Assembly: GCF_004000255.1 (NCBI RefSeq)
Contig: NZ_RCIQ01000003.1
Span: 118,389-182,388, forward strand
DNA from: Nioella ostreopsis
GTDB taxonomy: Bacteria > Pseudomonadota > Alphaproteobacteria > Rhodobacterales > Rhodobacteraceae
Reading direction: 5' to 3'
Length of the DNA: 64,000 nt
Position 1 is the first letter of the stretch; the number at the start of each line of letters is the position of its first letter. The translations under genes and the position numbers were made by a program. Shown piece by piece: positions 1-7,231 of the stretch. The notes beneath the pieces are model-generated. The model saw only the letters and a list, made by a program, of their open reading frames with translations. It ran no database searches and was not told the origin of the DNA.

Positions 1-266
1 ACCTCATCGGGCACGTGACGCCACAGGAACGAGGGCACGCCCTTTTCCTTGACCGGTTTCAGGATCGCGGCGACCCCAGCCTTGCGGAAATACTTCTGGG
101 CCAGCACGTCTGACGCAACCTGGCTCCAGCCGACGGGCACTTCAACACCGTCCAGCTTGAACACGGTGGTGCCGTCAGGATTGCGAATCTCGGAAGATGT
201 CAGGCTGAATTCCAGGTCCGCATACGTATCCTGGTCCGCCTTGGTGAAACGGCGTTCGATCTTCAT
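1..266 (-). CDS. nrdJ: Adenosylcobalamin-dependent ribonucleotide reductase (class II), N-terminal part
   Basis: This is the first 88 or so residues of a coenzyme-B12-dependent ribonucleoside-diphosphate reductase, which makes deoxyribonucleotides without needing oxygen. The gene runs off the left edge of the window. The visible N-terminus begins MKIERRFTK and continues with SEIRNPDGT, then WSQVASDVLAQKYFRKAG and EKGVPSFLWRHVPDE, a pattern I recognise as the conserved N-terminal region of alphaproteobacterial NrdJ. No catalytic residues lie in the visible part. The ATG at 264-266 is the natural start because the family similarity begins immediately there. A sequence resembling an NrdR box lies about 180 bp upstream, which fits ribonucleotide reductase control. 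Confidence 0.85.
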   Translation of the reverse strand, partial: MKIERRFTKADQDTYADLEFSLTSSEIRNPDGTTVFKLDGVEVPVGWSQVASDVLAQKYFRKAGVAAILKPVKEKGVPSFLWRHVPDE

Positions 267-786
267 GGTCTGCCTCTTGTCCCTATGCGTGCGCGGCGTG
301 CCAGCGTGTCCCCGCTCTTGCCGTCTTGATTCCCTTCATGTCGGGCAGCGTGTCGACGCGCCGTGGTCCCCCAGAACCCGGTTACGGCCGCCAAGCCGTT
401 CTGTCTTAGATGTGAAGACCATCTGCCCCTTGGTGCCTGCGGCCACTACATTTAGTGCTGCCCCGCTCGACAGCTACAAACTGACGTATCCACGCATAGG
501 GCGTCAACGGATTTTTTTTACTTTCGTGTTACAAATATCCCTTGCATTGAAGGCAATCCACAGCCCCGCCTGTGACCATCCGATTCACGCGTATCCTTTC
601 GGACAGGTTTTCCGCTGAAAGCAGCGGCAGTTACGCGGTGAAGGGAAAGTGCCGCCTTGGATCGCGTTAGGAAACACTAATTGTGGGGGTGTCAAATCGG
701 CCACATCTACATCTGGTGGCGGACGTGATTCCCGACAGCGTCGCTGGCTGCAGTGTCACGGTTTCTGCGAATCTCGGAGCGTCCCG
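267..786. other. 520-bp non-coding region upstream of nrdJ
   Basis: I see no convincing gene here. The reading frames that cross it lack family similarity and a ribosome-binding site. It should hold the nrdJ promoter and leader on the minus strand and the end of the glycosyltransferase transcript that runs toward it. The clearest element is an NrdR-box-like inverted repeat (443-458). I found no recognisable cobalamin-riboswitch B12 box, although the downstream enzyme uses B12. Confidence 0.5.
443..458 (-). promoter_or_regulatory. Putative NrdR box upstream of nrdJ
   Basis: The sequence CCACTACATTTAGTGC contains the inverted repeat CACTA-CATT-TAGTG and closely matches the NrdR consensus, which is roughly ACACTATATATAGTGT. 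NrdR boxes bind the ATP/dATP-sensing repressor of ribonucleotide reductase genes and usually occur as a pair about three helical turns apart. A second, much weaker half match (CTACA) lies about 28 bp away near 474-478, so the pair is uncertain. The position about 180 bp upstream of the nrdJ start implies a long leader or a distal promoter. Confidence 0.5.
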
Positions 787-1767
787 CTACAGCCGCCCGA
801 GTGACGCCGCAAGCCACAAGGCCGCCTGCCCGGCGCGGCCCTGTCGATAGATGCCCAATTCCCGAAAGCTGCGCAGGCGGGACACCATATCTTGTGTTCG
901 GATACTCTTGAACCGATCCAACAGCGCGCGGTTCTCTGGCGTCAGGCGATGTGCGGACACCGACAACGCGCGGGCATTGCAGGCGGTCCAGGCAGCCAGA
1001 TCGCCTGATGTGACCATCCTGAACCTCTTCAGCGCCGCACGCGTTCCAAGGTTGGTGCCGAAGAGGTTGTCGCCATGCTGCCGGTAAAGCACTGTGGGCT
1101 GCTCGCTGCGGATGACCTGCCCGCCGGCGCCGCTGATCAACTGGTAAAGCCACCAGTCATGGGTCACCGGCAGGCAATCCGCCGCCAGTGCCTCTGTTGC
1201 AGCCGCGCGGGCCAGATCCACCCCGGCCCGGTTCAGCAGCATTGTGTTCCCACCGGCGATGCTTTGCACCAGCGCATTGCGAAATCCGGCCGGACGGGAA
1301 AACCGAGGGGACTGGCGGCGATTGCTCAGATCCTCGTTGACGATCCAGGTGGCGCTGCCAAAGAGCGCCGGCACCTCCCGCGGTATTCCCGAAAGTGCCT
1401 CTTGCCCCCGTTCAAGCCGATCGGGCAACCAGACATCGTCCTGATCGGACAGGGCCGCCCAAGCAGTGCCCTCGGCCAGTCCCGCCAGCAGCGACAGAAA
1501 ATTCGCCGCAACACCCCGGCCCGGTCCGGCGATCAGGGCTACGGATCGTCCCTCTTCGTGTTGCGCGCGGGCAAAATCCGTCACCATCCGCGGCCCCGTA
1601 TCCTGCGAGCCATCGTCGCTGACGGTCAGGTCCCAATCCGGTACGGTCTGATCGGCGAAACTGGTCAACTGGTCATCCAGAAAAGCAGCGCCGTCGAACA
1701 GCCCCATGAGAATCGCGGTGCGGCCCGTCCCGCCATCCGTGTTCCTGATCTTGCGGGTTTCCATCAC
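787..1767 (-). CDS. Family 2 glycosyltransferase
   Basis: This 326-residue protein begins with a GT-A nucleotide-binding segment typical of GT2 enzymes: [18 protein letters not shown] followed by [19 protein letters not shown], where SDDGS holds the nucleotide-sugar-binding aspartates. A DQDD motif near residue 110 ([15 protein letters not shown]) is the metal-binding DxD-type site, and a THDWW motif near residue 203 corresponds to the acceptor or base region. The family transfers a sugar from a nucleotide donor to a polysaccharide or cell-surface acceptor; rhamnosyltransferases of this type are common. The donor cannot be read from sequence. The start could also be Met21 (MGLFDG), so the N-terminus is uncertain. 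It lies alone between tRNA-Pro and nrdJ, 8 kb from the main polysaccharide locus. Confidence 0.8.
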   Translation of the reverse strand: MMETRKIRNTDGGTGRTAILMGLFDGAAFLDDQLTSFADQTVPDWDLTVSDDGSQDTGPRMVTDFARAQHEEGRSVALIAGPGRGVAANFLSLLAGLAEGTAWAALSDQDDVWLPDRLERGQEALSGIPREVPALFGSATWIVNEDLSNRRQSPRFSRPAGFRNALVQSIAGGNTMLLNRAGVDLARAAATEALAADCLPVTHDWWLYQLISGAGGQVIRSEQPTVLYRQHGDNLFGTNLGTRAALKRFRMVTSGDLAAWTACNARALSVSAHRLTPENRALLDRFKSIRTQDMVSRLRSFRELGIYRQGRAGQAALWLAASLGRL

Positions 1768-1850
1768 ATCACCAGCCGTTCAAACGTCACCGCACCTACC
1801 TGCCCGCAGGGATCAGCCGGTGCAAGTCTCGTGCCGCATTGTGTGGAAAA

Positions 1851-1927
1851 TGGTCGGGGAGGCGAGATTCGAACTCACGGCCTTCTGTACCCAAAACAGA
1901 CGCGCTACCAGGCTGCGCTACACCCCG
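1851..1927 (-). tRNA. tRNA-Pro (anticodon TGG), CCA encoded
   Basis: The minus strand folds as a 77-nt tRNA starting CGGGGTG and ending CTCCCCGACCA. The anticodon loop is TTTTGGGTA inside the stem CTG/CAG, giving anticodon TGG for proline. The T arm is GTGAG-TTCGAAT-CTCGC. The CCA end is encoded. The acceptor stem pairs at six of seven positions; position 6 is a T facing a T at position 67. Confidence 0.95.
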
Positions 1928-1972
1928 ACTGGCGCTTCCTCTACCGCGCTCTGCGCGAGGATGGAAGCCCGA

Positions 1973-2437
1973 TTATTCGCAAGGCCACACCGCAAGGGTC
2001 TGATCAACGCCGGGATGGCGCATTTCAGAGCCGACGGTGATGCCAAGGGTCTCTGTCATGCCACCGTTCACCTCAAGGACATACTGGATGTCATTGCCGC
2101 CGGGAATCGGCGTGCGATCCAGCGGCACGGCGTTCTGATGGATGTGCTGAACGGTGCCGGTGTCATCCATGAAGACCATGTCGAGCGGAATGAGCGTGTT
2201 TTCCATCCAGAAGCTGACCCGTTGCGGCCGTTCATAGATGAACAACATCCCGGCGGCGGAGGCCATGTGGTCGCGATGCATCAGGCCAATGCTGCGCTCT
2301 TCGGGAGTATCGGCGATCTCGACCCGGAACCGGGCGGTGCCCCAATCGCCGCGCAGCTCCAGCCGTCCTTCGCTGCATGCCGCCGCTGCGGCCCCTGCTA
2401 TGAAACTTGCCGCAATCGCCAGATGCAAGACGCGCAT
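1973..2437 (-). CDS. DUF192 family exported protein
   Basis: This 154-residue protein carries an N-terminal signal peptide ([20 protein letters not shown]) followed by a DUF192 domain. The family signature is visible as [20 protein letters not shown], then [20 protein letters not shown], then [13 protein letters not shown]. The family's biochemical function is not established; members are mostly small exported or periplasmic proteins. The ATG at 2435-2437 is preceded by a strong AGGAGG site and sits two bases beyond the stop of the cold-shock gene, so the pair is almost certainly one transcript. An in-frame extension further upstream overlaps the cold-shock gene and lacks the signal peptide at its start, so I reject it. 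Confidence 0.85.
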   Translation of the reverse strand: MRVLHLAIAASFIAGAAAAACSEGRLELRGDWGTARFRVEIADTPEERSIGLMHRDHMASAAGMLFIYERPQRVSFWMENTLIPLDMVFMDDTGTVQHIHQNAVPLDRTPIPGGNDIQYVLEVNGGMTETLGITVGSEMRHPGVDQTLAVWPCE

Positions 2438-2438
2438 C

Positions 2439-2960
2439 CTAGTCCTCCTGAACGTAATCCCACGGGCGCACTTCCCCGGCCATCTGACCGCGCGGCCCCT
2501 GCACCACCCGCAACACCACAGCTTCGCCGGGTTGCAGATCGGCAAGGCCAAAGCGGCGCAGAACCTCGATATGCACGAACACATCGGCAGGATGCCCGAA
2601 GACATTGGCAAAGCCAAAGCCTTTTGCCTTGTCGAACCATTTGACGCGGGCCGGCACGAAGGGCGTGCCCTCCGGGATCTCGATCATCATGCCAGAGGCG
2701 TCCGGGGCTTCCTCAGGATCGGGCGGGTCAATGGACAGGATTTCCTGCGCCTGAATCCCGCGTTCGGTTTCCTGGACGACAACGGAAATGCGGGAATGAT
2801 CCGCCACTGAACCTTGCCCGAAATTGCGCAAGACATTGGCATGTAACAGAATATCTGGGCCACCTTCATCAGAGATGATGAAACCGAATCCCTTTGCATT
2901 GTCGAACCATTTGACCGTTCCGGCCACAACAGGCGCAGCCTGTCGCTCGTCTTCCATCAT
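2439..2960 (-). CDS. Cold-shock protein with two CSD domains
   Basis: This 173-residue protein contains two cold-shock (OB-fold) domains. The first has GTVKWFDNAKGFGFI near residue 14 and ILLHANVL; the second has ARVKWFDKAKGFGFA near residue 104 and VFVHIEVL. Both keep the RNP1-like KGFGF motif for binding single-stranded nucleic acid. An acidic linker separates them. Such double-CSD proteins are typical of alphaproteobacteria, where the domain is fused in tandem unlike the 70-residue CspA of enterics. The likely role is RNA chaperone or regulator. The DUF192 gene follows immediately. The upstream region is AT-rich and carries a perfect inverted repeat (3007-3024). Confidence 0.9.
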   Translation of the reverse strand: MMEDERQAAPVVAGTVKWFDNAKGFGFIISDEGGPDILLHANVLRNFGQGSVADHSRISVVVQETERGIQAQEILSIDPPDPEEAPDASGMMIEIPEGTPFVPARVKWFDKAKGFGFANVFGHPADVFVHIEVLRRFGLADLQPGEAVVLRVVQGPRGQMAGEVRPWDYVQED

Positions 2961-3006
2961 GACGCCCCAACCTCAGATCGTGCAACTAGTCTTATTGTCC
3001 CTGTAA

Positions 3007-3024
3007 ACTAACCTGACGGTTAGT
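3007..3024. promoter_or_regulatory. Perfect inverted repeat upstream of the cold-shock gene
   Basis: The 18-bp sequence ACTAACCTGACGGTTAGT has 7-bp perfect arms around a 4-base centre. It lies 47 bp upstream of the cold-shock start, and just downstream of a plausible minus-strand -10 element (TATTAT, 3041-3046, with TTAACG 18 bp further upstream). It could be an operator for a dimeric repressor or a hairpin in the 5' untranslated leader. Which of the two cannot be decided from sequence. Confidence 0.4.
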
Positions 3025-3144
3025 CTGGTCAGGTGCAAGGATAATAAATACTTGATTATCAATGCGTTAATCGATGCGCATCAAATAACCCACAGATTCT
3101 GTTAACCTTTGTTAACCATCACAGACCCTGCAAGGGGCAAGACT

Positions 3145-3750
3145 TCAGGGGTTCAAGCGGGTGATCTCCCAACCCGACGAGACATCCGGCCGTTGCCAGC
3201 GAAACCGGTCATGCAACCGGAAGGCGCCATCGGCCCAGAATTCGATCTCCAACGGGGTGATCCGATAGCCCCCCCAGAACGGCGGACGTTCGGGGTTTGG
3301 GCCGTGCTGCGCGGTGATTCTGGCAACTTCGGCCATCAGCGCCCCCCGAGACGCGAGTGGCCGCGACTGCTGCGACGCCCAGGCCCCGAGCCGGCTTTTG
3401 AGAGACCGGGACTTGTAATAAGCATCCGCCTGCGGCCCTTCCTCCTTGCTGACAAGACCGCGCACACGGATCTGCCGACGCAGGCTTTTCCAATGCATCA
3501 CGAAGCCCGCCTTGCCTGCCTGGTCGATCTCTTGCGCCTTGGCGGACTCGTAATTGGTGTAGAAGACAAAAGCCCCGGCCTCGATCTCCTTCAGCAACAC
3601 CATTCGGGCATTGGGCAACCCGTTGGCATCGACGGTTGCCAGGGCGATGGCGTTCGGGTCGTTGGGTTCGGTCTGCTCCGCCTCTGCCAGCCAGGCTCGC
3701 GCGATGGCGAAGGGATCGTCGCCCGCAAATAGTCCGCTTCTGTCGCTCAT
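3145..3750 (-). CDS. pdxH: Pyridoxamine/pyridoxine 5'-phosphate oxidase
   Basis: This 201-residue protein is PdxH, the FMN enzyme that oxidises pyridoxamine or pyridoxine 5'-phosphate to pyridoxal 5'-phosphate. Recognisable family segments are [19 protein letters not shown] (FMN-binding strand), [16 protein letters not shown], then RQIRVRG, the SRLGAWAS segment, and the C-terminal [19 protein letters not shown] followed by RLHDRFRW, which binds the substrate phosphate. The ATG at 3748-3750 gives the usual length; an in-frame upstream extension of 72 residues runs into the fabI promoter side and is unlike the family. It is divergent from fabI. Confidence 0.95.
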   Translation of the reverse strand: MSDRSGLFAGDDPFAIARAWLAEAEQTEPNDPNAIALATVDANGLPNARMVLLKEIEAGAFVFYTNYESAKAQEIDQAGKAGFVMHWKSLRRQIRVRGLVSKEEGPQADAYYKSRSLKSRLGAWASQQSRPLASRGALMAEVARITAQHGPNPERPPFWGGYRITPLEIEFWADGAFRLHDRFRWQRPDVSSGWEITRLNP

Positions 3751-3895
3751 GGCACTCTCCGCCTCAAAGGGTTGCCGCCACGCTACCTGCGGACCTGATC
3801 CGCCGCAAGGCGATGCGCCTGCCGTCTTGATGCAGGCGCGACTATGCCCTAAAGGGTTGCCGATACGCGCAAAGAGCCGCCAAAGGGGAGCTGAC

Positions 3896-4708
3896 ATGGG
3901 TTTGATGACGGGCAAGCGGGGTCTCATCATGGGGCTCGCCAATGACAAATCCATCGCTTGGGGCATTGCAAAGGCCTGCGCCGATCAGGGCGCCGAACTG
4001 GCCTTCTCCTATCAGGGGGAACAATTGCTCAAGCGGGTGTCACCCTTGGCAGCCCAGATCGGCTGCGACACGATGCTGGAATGCGACGTGACGGATGAGG
4101 CCTCGATGGATGCGCTCTTCGCCGCGCTGGAGGCCAAATGGGGCAAACTCGACTTCGTGGTCCACGCCATCGGCTTTTCCGACAAATCGGAATTGCGCGG
4201 CCGCTATGTGGACACGAGCGCGGGCAATTTCGCCATGACCATGAATATCTCGGTCTATTCCTTCACCTCGGTATGCCGACGCGCCGCGGCGATCATGCCC
4301 GATGGCGGGTCGCTGCTGACGCTGACCTATTACGGCGCCGAACAGGTGATGCCGCATTACAACGTGATGGGCGTGGCCAAGGCGGCGCTGGAAGCATCCG
4401 TGAAATACATCGCTGAGGATCTGGGCAAGGATGGCATCCGCTGCAATGCGATTTCCGCGGGCCCGATCAAGACGCTGGCGGCCTCCGGCATCGGCGATTT
4501 CCGCTACATCATGAAGTGGAACGAGCTGAACTCGCCACTTCGCCGCAACGTGACGCAAGAAGAGGTCGGCAAGGCCGCGCTCTACCTGCTCTCCGATCTC
4601 GGATCCGGCACGACCGGCGAGAACCTGCATGTGGATGCGGGTTATCACGTGGTCGGTATGAAGGCGATCGACGCGCCCGACATGACCCTTGAGAAGAAGG
4701 AGGGCTGA
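3896..4708 (+). CDS. fabI: Enoyl-[acyl-carrier-protein] reductase (NADH)
   Basis: This 270-residue protein is FabI, which carries out the last reduction in each round of type II fatty-acid elongation. It has the atypical SDR cofactor motif of FabI ([17 protein letters not shown]), then [30 protein letters not shown] and the catalytic Tyr-x6-Lys arrangement (YNVMGVAK). The C-terminal [17 protein letters not shown] is also characteristic. The ATG at 3896 follows GGGGAGCTGAC, a good ribosome-binding site; a longer in-frame extension overlaps the divergent pdxH gene. gpt follows after 3 bp, suggesting co-transcription. Confidence 0.95.
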   Translation: MGLMTGKRGLIMGLANDKSIAWGIAKACADQGAELAFSYQGEQLLKRVSPLAAQIGCDTMLECDVTDEASMDALFAALEAKWGKLDFVVHAIGFSDKSELRGRYVDTSAGNFAMTMNISVYSFTSVCRRAAAIMPDGGSLLTLTYYGAEQVMPHYNVMGVAKAALEASVKYIAEDLGKDGIRCNAISAGPIKTLAASGIGDFRYIMKWNELNSPLRRNVTQEEVGKAALYLLSDLGSGTTGENLHVDAGYHVVGMKAIDAPDMTLEKKEG

Positions 4709-4711
4709 GCG

Positions 4712-5221
4712 ATGACCGGTGCACAGCTGCCCCATGAAAAGGGCTTCCACATCTCCTGGGACCAGATCCACCGCGATTCCCGGGCTTTGGCCTGGCGGCT
4801 CGACAAGCGCGGCCCCGGCGAGGACGGCGCCTGGCGCGCAGTCGTGGCCATCACCCGTGGCGGCATGGCGCCCGCGATGATCATCGCGCGGGAGCTGGAC
4901 ATCCGCACGGTCGATACAATTTCAATCAAATCCTACAATCACCAGACCCAGTCCGAACCGGTCGTGCTGAGCAAACCGGACTCCGATCTTATGGGGGATG
5001 GCGAAGGCGTGCTGGTCATCGACGACCTGGTCGACAGCGGCAAGACGCTGGAAGTGGTCCGCGCCATGTATCCGAAGGCGCATTTCGCGACGGTCTATGC
5101 CAAGCCCAAGGGCGAACCGATGGTGGACACCTTCATCACCGGGGTCAGCCAGGACACCTGGATTTTCTTCCCCTGGGATATGGCCCTGCAATACGTGGAA
5201 CCCTATCGCGGCACCGACTGA
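4712..5221 (+). CDS. gpt: Xanthine phosphoribosyltransferase
   Basis: This 169-residue protein is a type I phosphoribosyltransferase of the Gpt family, converting xanthine or guanine plus PRPP into the nucleotide for purine salvage. The PRPP-binding loop is [18 protein letters not shown] near residue 97. An upstream [20 protein letters not shown] segment and the C-terminal FFPWD motif, which helps recognise the base, are also present. The length is slightly above that of enteric Gpt (152 residues). The gene sits 3 bp after fabI, and its stop codon overlaps the first of three hairpins. Confidence 0.9.
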   Translation: MTGAQLPHEKGFHISWDQIHRDSRALAWRLDKRGPGEDGAWRAVVAITRGGMAPAMIIARELDIRTVDTISIKSYNHQTQSEPVVLSKPDSDLMGDGEGVLVIDDLVDSGKTLEVVRAMYPKAHFATVYAKPKGEPMVDTFITGVSQDTWIFFPWDMALQYVEPYRGTD

Positions 5222-5309
5222 AGAATTTTCGGGAAAATTCTTCGACTTAGACTGAAAAAATCTTCCAGAAGATTTTTCGGCTGCTGAAAACCTTTCTGGA
5301 AAGGTTTTC
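5220..5309. terminator. Three tandem near-loopless hairpins between gpt and aroB
   Basis: Three consecutive inverted repeats fill the gap between the convergent gpt and aroB genes. Hairpin 1 (5220-5243) has arms GAAGAATTTTC and GAAAATTCTTC around GG. Hairpin 2 (about 5255-5278) has arms close to GAAAAATCTTC and GAAGATTTTTC around CA. Hairpin 3 (5286-5309) has arms GAAAACCTTTC and GAAAGGTTTTC around TG. Arms end in A or T runs on both strands, so each could terminate transcription in both directions. The first overlaps the gpt stop and the last touches the aroB stop. A similar pair lies at 35821-35862. Confidence 0.7.
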
Positions 5310-6427
5310 TATGCGTGTGCCATCAACGCCTCTGACAGCAGCTCGCGCACCACATCCCTGGGGACATCTGCCGTCACGAAGGCCTCGCCGATCCGCCGTG
5401 CGAGGATGAAGCGCAACTGACCGTCCACAACCTTTTTGTCCTGTCCCATCAGCTCCAGCAGCGTCTCCGCATCCGGCAGATCGCCGGGAATATCTGCCAG
5501 ATCCTTCTTCATCCCCATGGCCGCGAGATGCTCCCGCACACGGCTCGGCTCTTCCTGACTGACCAGCCCAAGCCGATAGGACAGCTCATAGGCCAGCGCA
5601 CAACCGATCGCCACGCCTTCACCATGCAGCAGCCGGTCGGAATACCCCGTGGCAGCCTCCAGCGCGTGGCAGAACGTGTGGCCGAGATTGAGCAGCGCCC
5701 GGTCCCCCTGCTCTGTCTCGTCCCGCTCTACGATATCGGCCTTCATCTGGACCGAACGGCGCACGGCCTCCAACCGCAGATCGTCATCTCCCGCAGCCAT
5801 CGCGGGGCCATTCCGTTCCAACCATTCGAAGAACCCGGCATCCCCGAGCAGCCCGTATTTCTGAACCTCGCCATAGCCCGCCAGGAAATCGCGTGGGGTC
5901 AGGGTGCCCAGAACCGAGATATCGGCCAGCACCAGCGAGGGCTGGTGAAAGGCGCCGATCAGGTTCTTGCCATGGACCGAATTGATCCCCGTCTTGCCAC
6001 CCACGGAACTGTCCACCTGCGCCAGCAGGCTCGTCGGGATCTGCACGAAGCAAACCCCGCGCCGCAGCACGGCGGCGGCAAAGCCCGCAAGATCGCCGAT
6101 CACACCGCCCCCGAAGGCCACCACGATATCCTTGCGCTCGACCCGTTCCGACAGCAGCCATTCCACCGTGCGGGTGAATTCGGGCCAGCCTTTGGTGGCC
6201 TCTCCGGGGGGCAGCACCAGCGCCTCCATCCCGATGCCCTCAGCGGACAACCCCGCGCGCAAAGCCTCCAGATGCAGGCCCGCGACACGCTCCTCTGTGA
6301 CCACAAACACACGCGGGCGGTTCAGCAATGGCGCAATCTCGGCCCCCGCGCGGGCCAGCAGGCCCGGCCCGATGCGGACATCATAGGCCCGGGCGCCCAG
6401 AGGCACGTGAACGGTGGCAAGGGTCAT
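5309..6427 (-). CDS. aroB: 3-dehydroquinate synthase
   Basis: This 372-residue protein is AroB, the NAD- and metal-dependent enzyme that cyclises DAHP to 3-dehydroquinate in the shikimate pathway. Family motifs include LPPGEATKGWPEF, the nucleotide-binding IVVAFGGGVIGDLAGFAAA, then RRGVCFVQIPTSLLAQVDSS and GGKTGINSVHGKNLIGAFHQP. The metal-binding region includes LNLGHTFCHALE and LHGEGVAIG, which carry the conserved histidines. Its start codon overlaps the aroK stop by 4 bp (6424-6427), so the two shikimate genes are translationally coupled. Confidence 0.96.
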   Translation of the reverse strand: MTLATVHVPLGARAYDVRIGPGLLARAGAEIAPLLNRPRVFVVTEERVAGLHLEALRAGLSAEGIGMEALVLPPGEATKGWPEFTRTVEWLLSERVERKDIVVAFGGGVIGDLAGFAAAVLRRGVCFVQIPTSLLAQVDSSVGGKTGINSVHGKNLIGAFHQPSLVLADISVLGTLTPRDFLAGYGEVQKYGLLGDAGFFEWLERNGPAMAAGDDDLRLEAVRRSVQMKADIVERDETEQGDRALLNLGHTFCHALEAATGYSDRLLHGEGVAIGCALAYELSYRLGLVSQEEPSRVREHLAAMGMKKDLADIPGDLPDAETLLELMGQDKKVVDGQLRFILARRIGEAFVTADVPRDVVRELLSEALMAHA

Positions 6428-6990
6428 GTCCGGGTCTCCACAATGCCGGCCCGGGTCAGCGTATCCATGACCGCGGCGGTGGTCTGGTCGATGGACCAGT
6501 CGGCCCGTGTTTCGACGGTGAATTCGGCTTGTTCATAGGCCGGGGTGCGCGCCTCCAGCAACTGGGCCAATGTCGCACGGGGATTCGCGGTGCGCAGGAG
6601 CGGACGAGTGCTCTTGTGTTTCACCCGCGTCCAGAGCAGGTCGATATCGGCCTTCAACCAGACCACGGCGGCCCGTTCGGCCATATAGGCGCGGTTTTCC
6701 GGCGACAGCCACGCGCCGCCCCCGGTCGACAGAACGCAAGGCGGCCCGTCCAGCAGTCGCGCAATCACCTGGCTTTCCTTGTCGCGGAAGAACGGCTCTC
6801 CATAGCGGTCGAAAATCTCGGCGATCGTCAGCTTCGAGGCGGCCTCGATCTCGGCATCCGAATCCTCGAAAGGCACGGCGAGTTGCGCAGACAGGGCCTT
6901 GCCGATGGCAGTCTTTCCGGCCCCCATCATGCCCACCAGCACCACCGTCCGTGTCAGATGCGCCCGAATATCTGGCGTGGTTTCGCCCAT
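6424..6990 (-). CDS. aroK: Shikimate kinase
   Basis: This 188-residue protein phosphorylates shikimate with ATP. The P-loop is VLVGMMGAGKTAIGKAL, with the Walker A GAGKT. It is followed by the shikimate-binding DSD (FEDSDAEIE), the GEPFFRDKE segment with its conserved arginine, and VLSTGGGAW, the conserved glycine triplet. The LRTANPR region carries the lid arginine. The ATG at 6988-6990 gives the normal length; the longer in-frame extension overlaps the divergent small gene at 7094. It is the first gene of an aroK-aroB operon. Confidence 0.95.
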   Translation of the reverse strand: MGETTPDIRAHLTRTVVLVGMMGAGKTAIGKALSAQLAVPFEDSDAEIEAASKLTIAEIFDRYGEPFFRDKESQVIARLLDGPPCVLSTGGGAWLSPENRAYMAERAAVVWLKADIDLLWTRVKHKSTRPLLRTANPRATLAQLLEARTPAYEQAEFTVETRADWSIDQTTAAVMDTLTRAGIVETRT

Positions 6991-7093
6991 CTTCAAAAAA
7001 ATCGTCCCCCTACTGGCGAAATTCCCTCGCAAGTGGCTTATAATGAAAAGATAGCGGCGGCAAACGCCGAAAATACCGGCAGGCTGGGGTCTC

Positions 7094-7231
7094 ATGATTG
7101 GGCGCATTTTCAAGGTTTTCTTTTTTCTCGCGCTGCTCGGGGTGATCGGGCTCGTGGGCTATGCCTATTCCGGGTTGATGCAGCCTCAGACACGCGAAAT
7201 CACGCGGCCGGTGGATCTGGATGTGGACTAG
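7094..7231 (+). CDS. Small single-span membrane protein (45 residues)
   Basis: A 45-codon reading frame starts at the ATG at 7094 and ends with TAG at 7231. It encodes MIGRIFKVFFFLALLGVIGL and then a short tail rich in polar residues ending PVDLDVD. A basic N-terminus followed by a run of about 20 hydrophobic residues predicts one membrane segment with a short C-terminal periplasmic tail. Its stop overlaps by 11 bp the start of the next, secreted protein, which implies translational coupling. I do not recognise a named family; similar short proteins appear in this position in Rhodobacterales as far as I recall. Confidence 0.65.
   Translation: MIGRIFKVFFFLALLGVIGLVGYAYSGLMQPQTREITRPVDLDVD

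Noticed and set aside
660-690. A second NrdR-like site (ACACTAATTGTGG)
   Set aside because: Its right half matches poorly and it is more than 200 bp from the first box, too far for the usual pair.
267-786. A cobalamin riboswitch upstream of the B12-dependent reductase
   Set aside because: I looked for the B12 box and accompanying stems and did not see them. Only the NrdR-like repeat stood out. A covariance-model search would be decisive.
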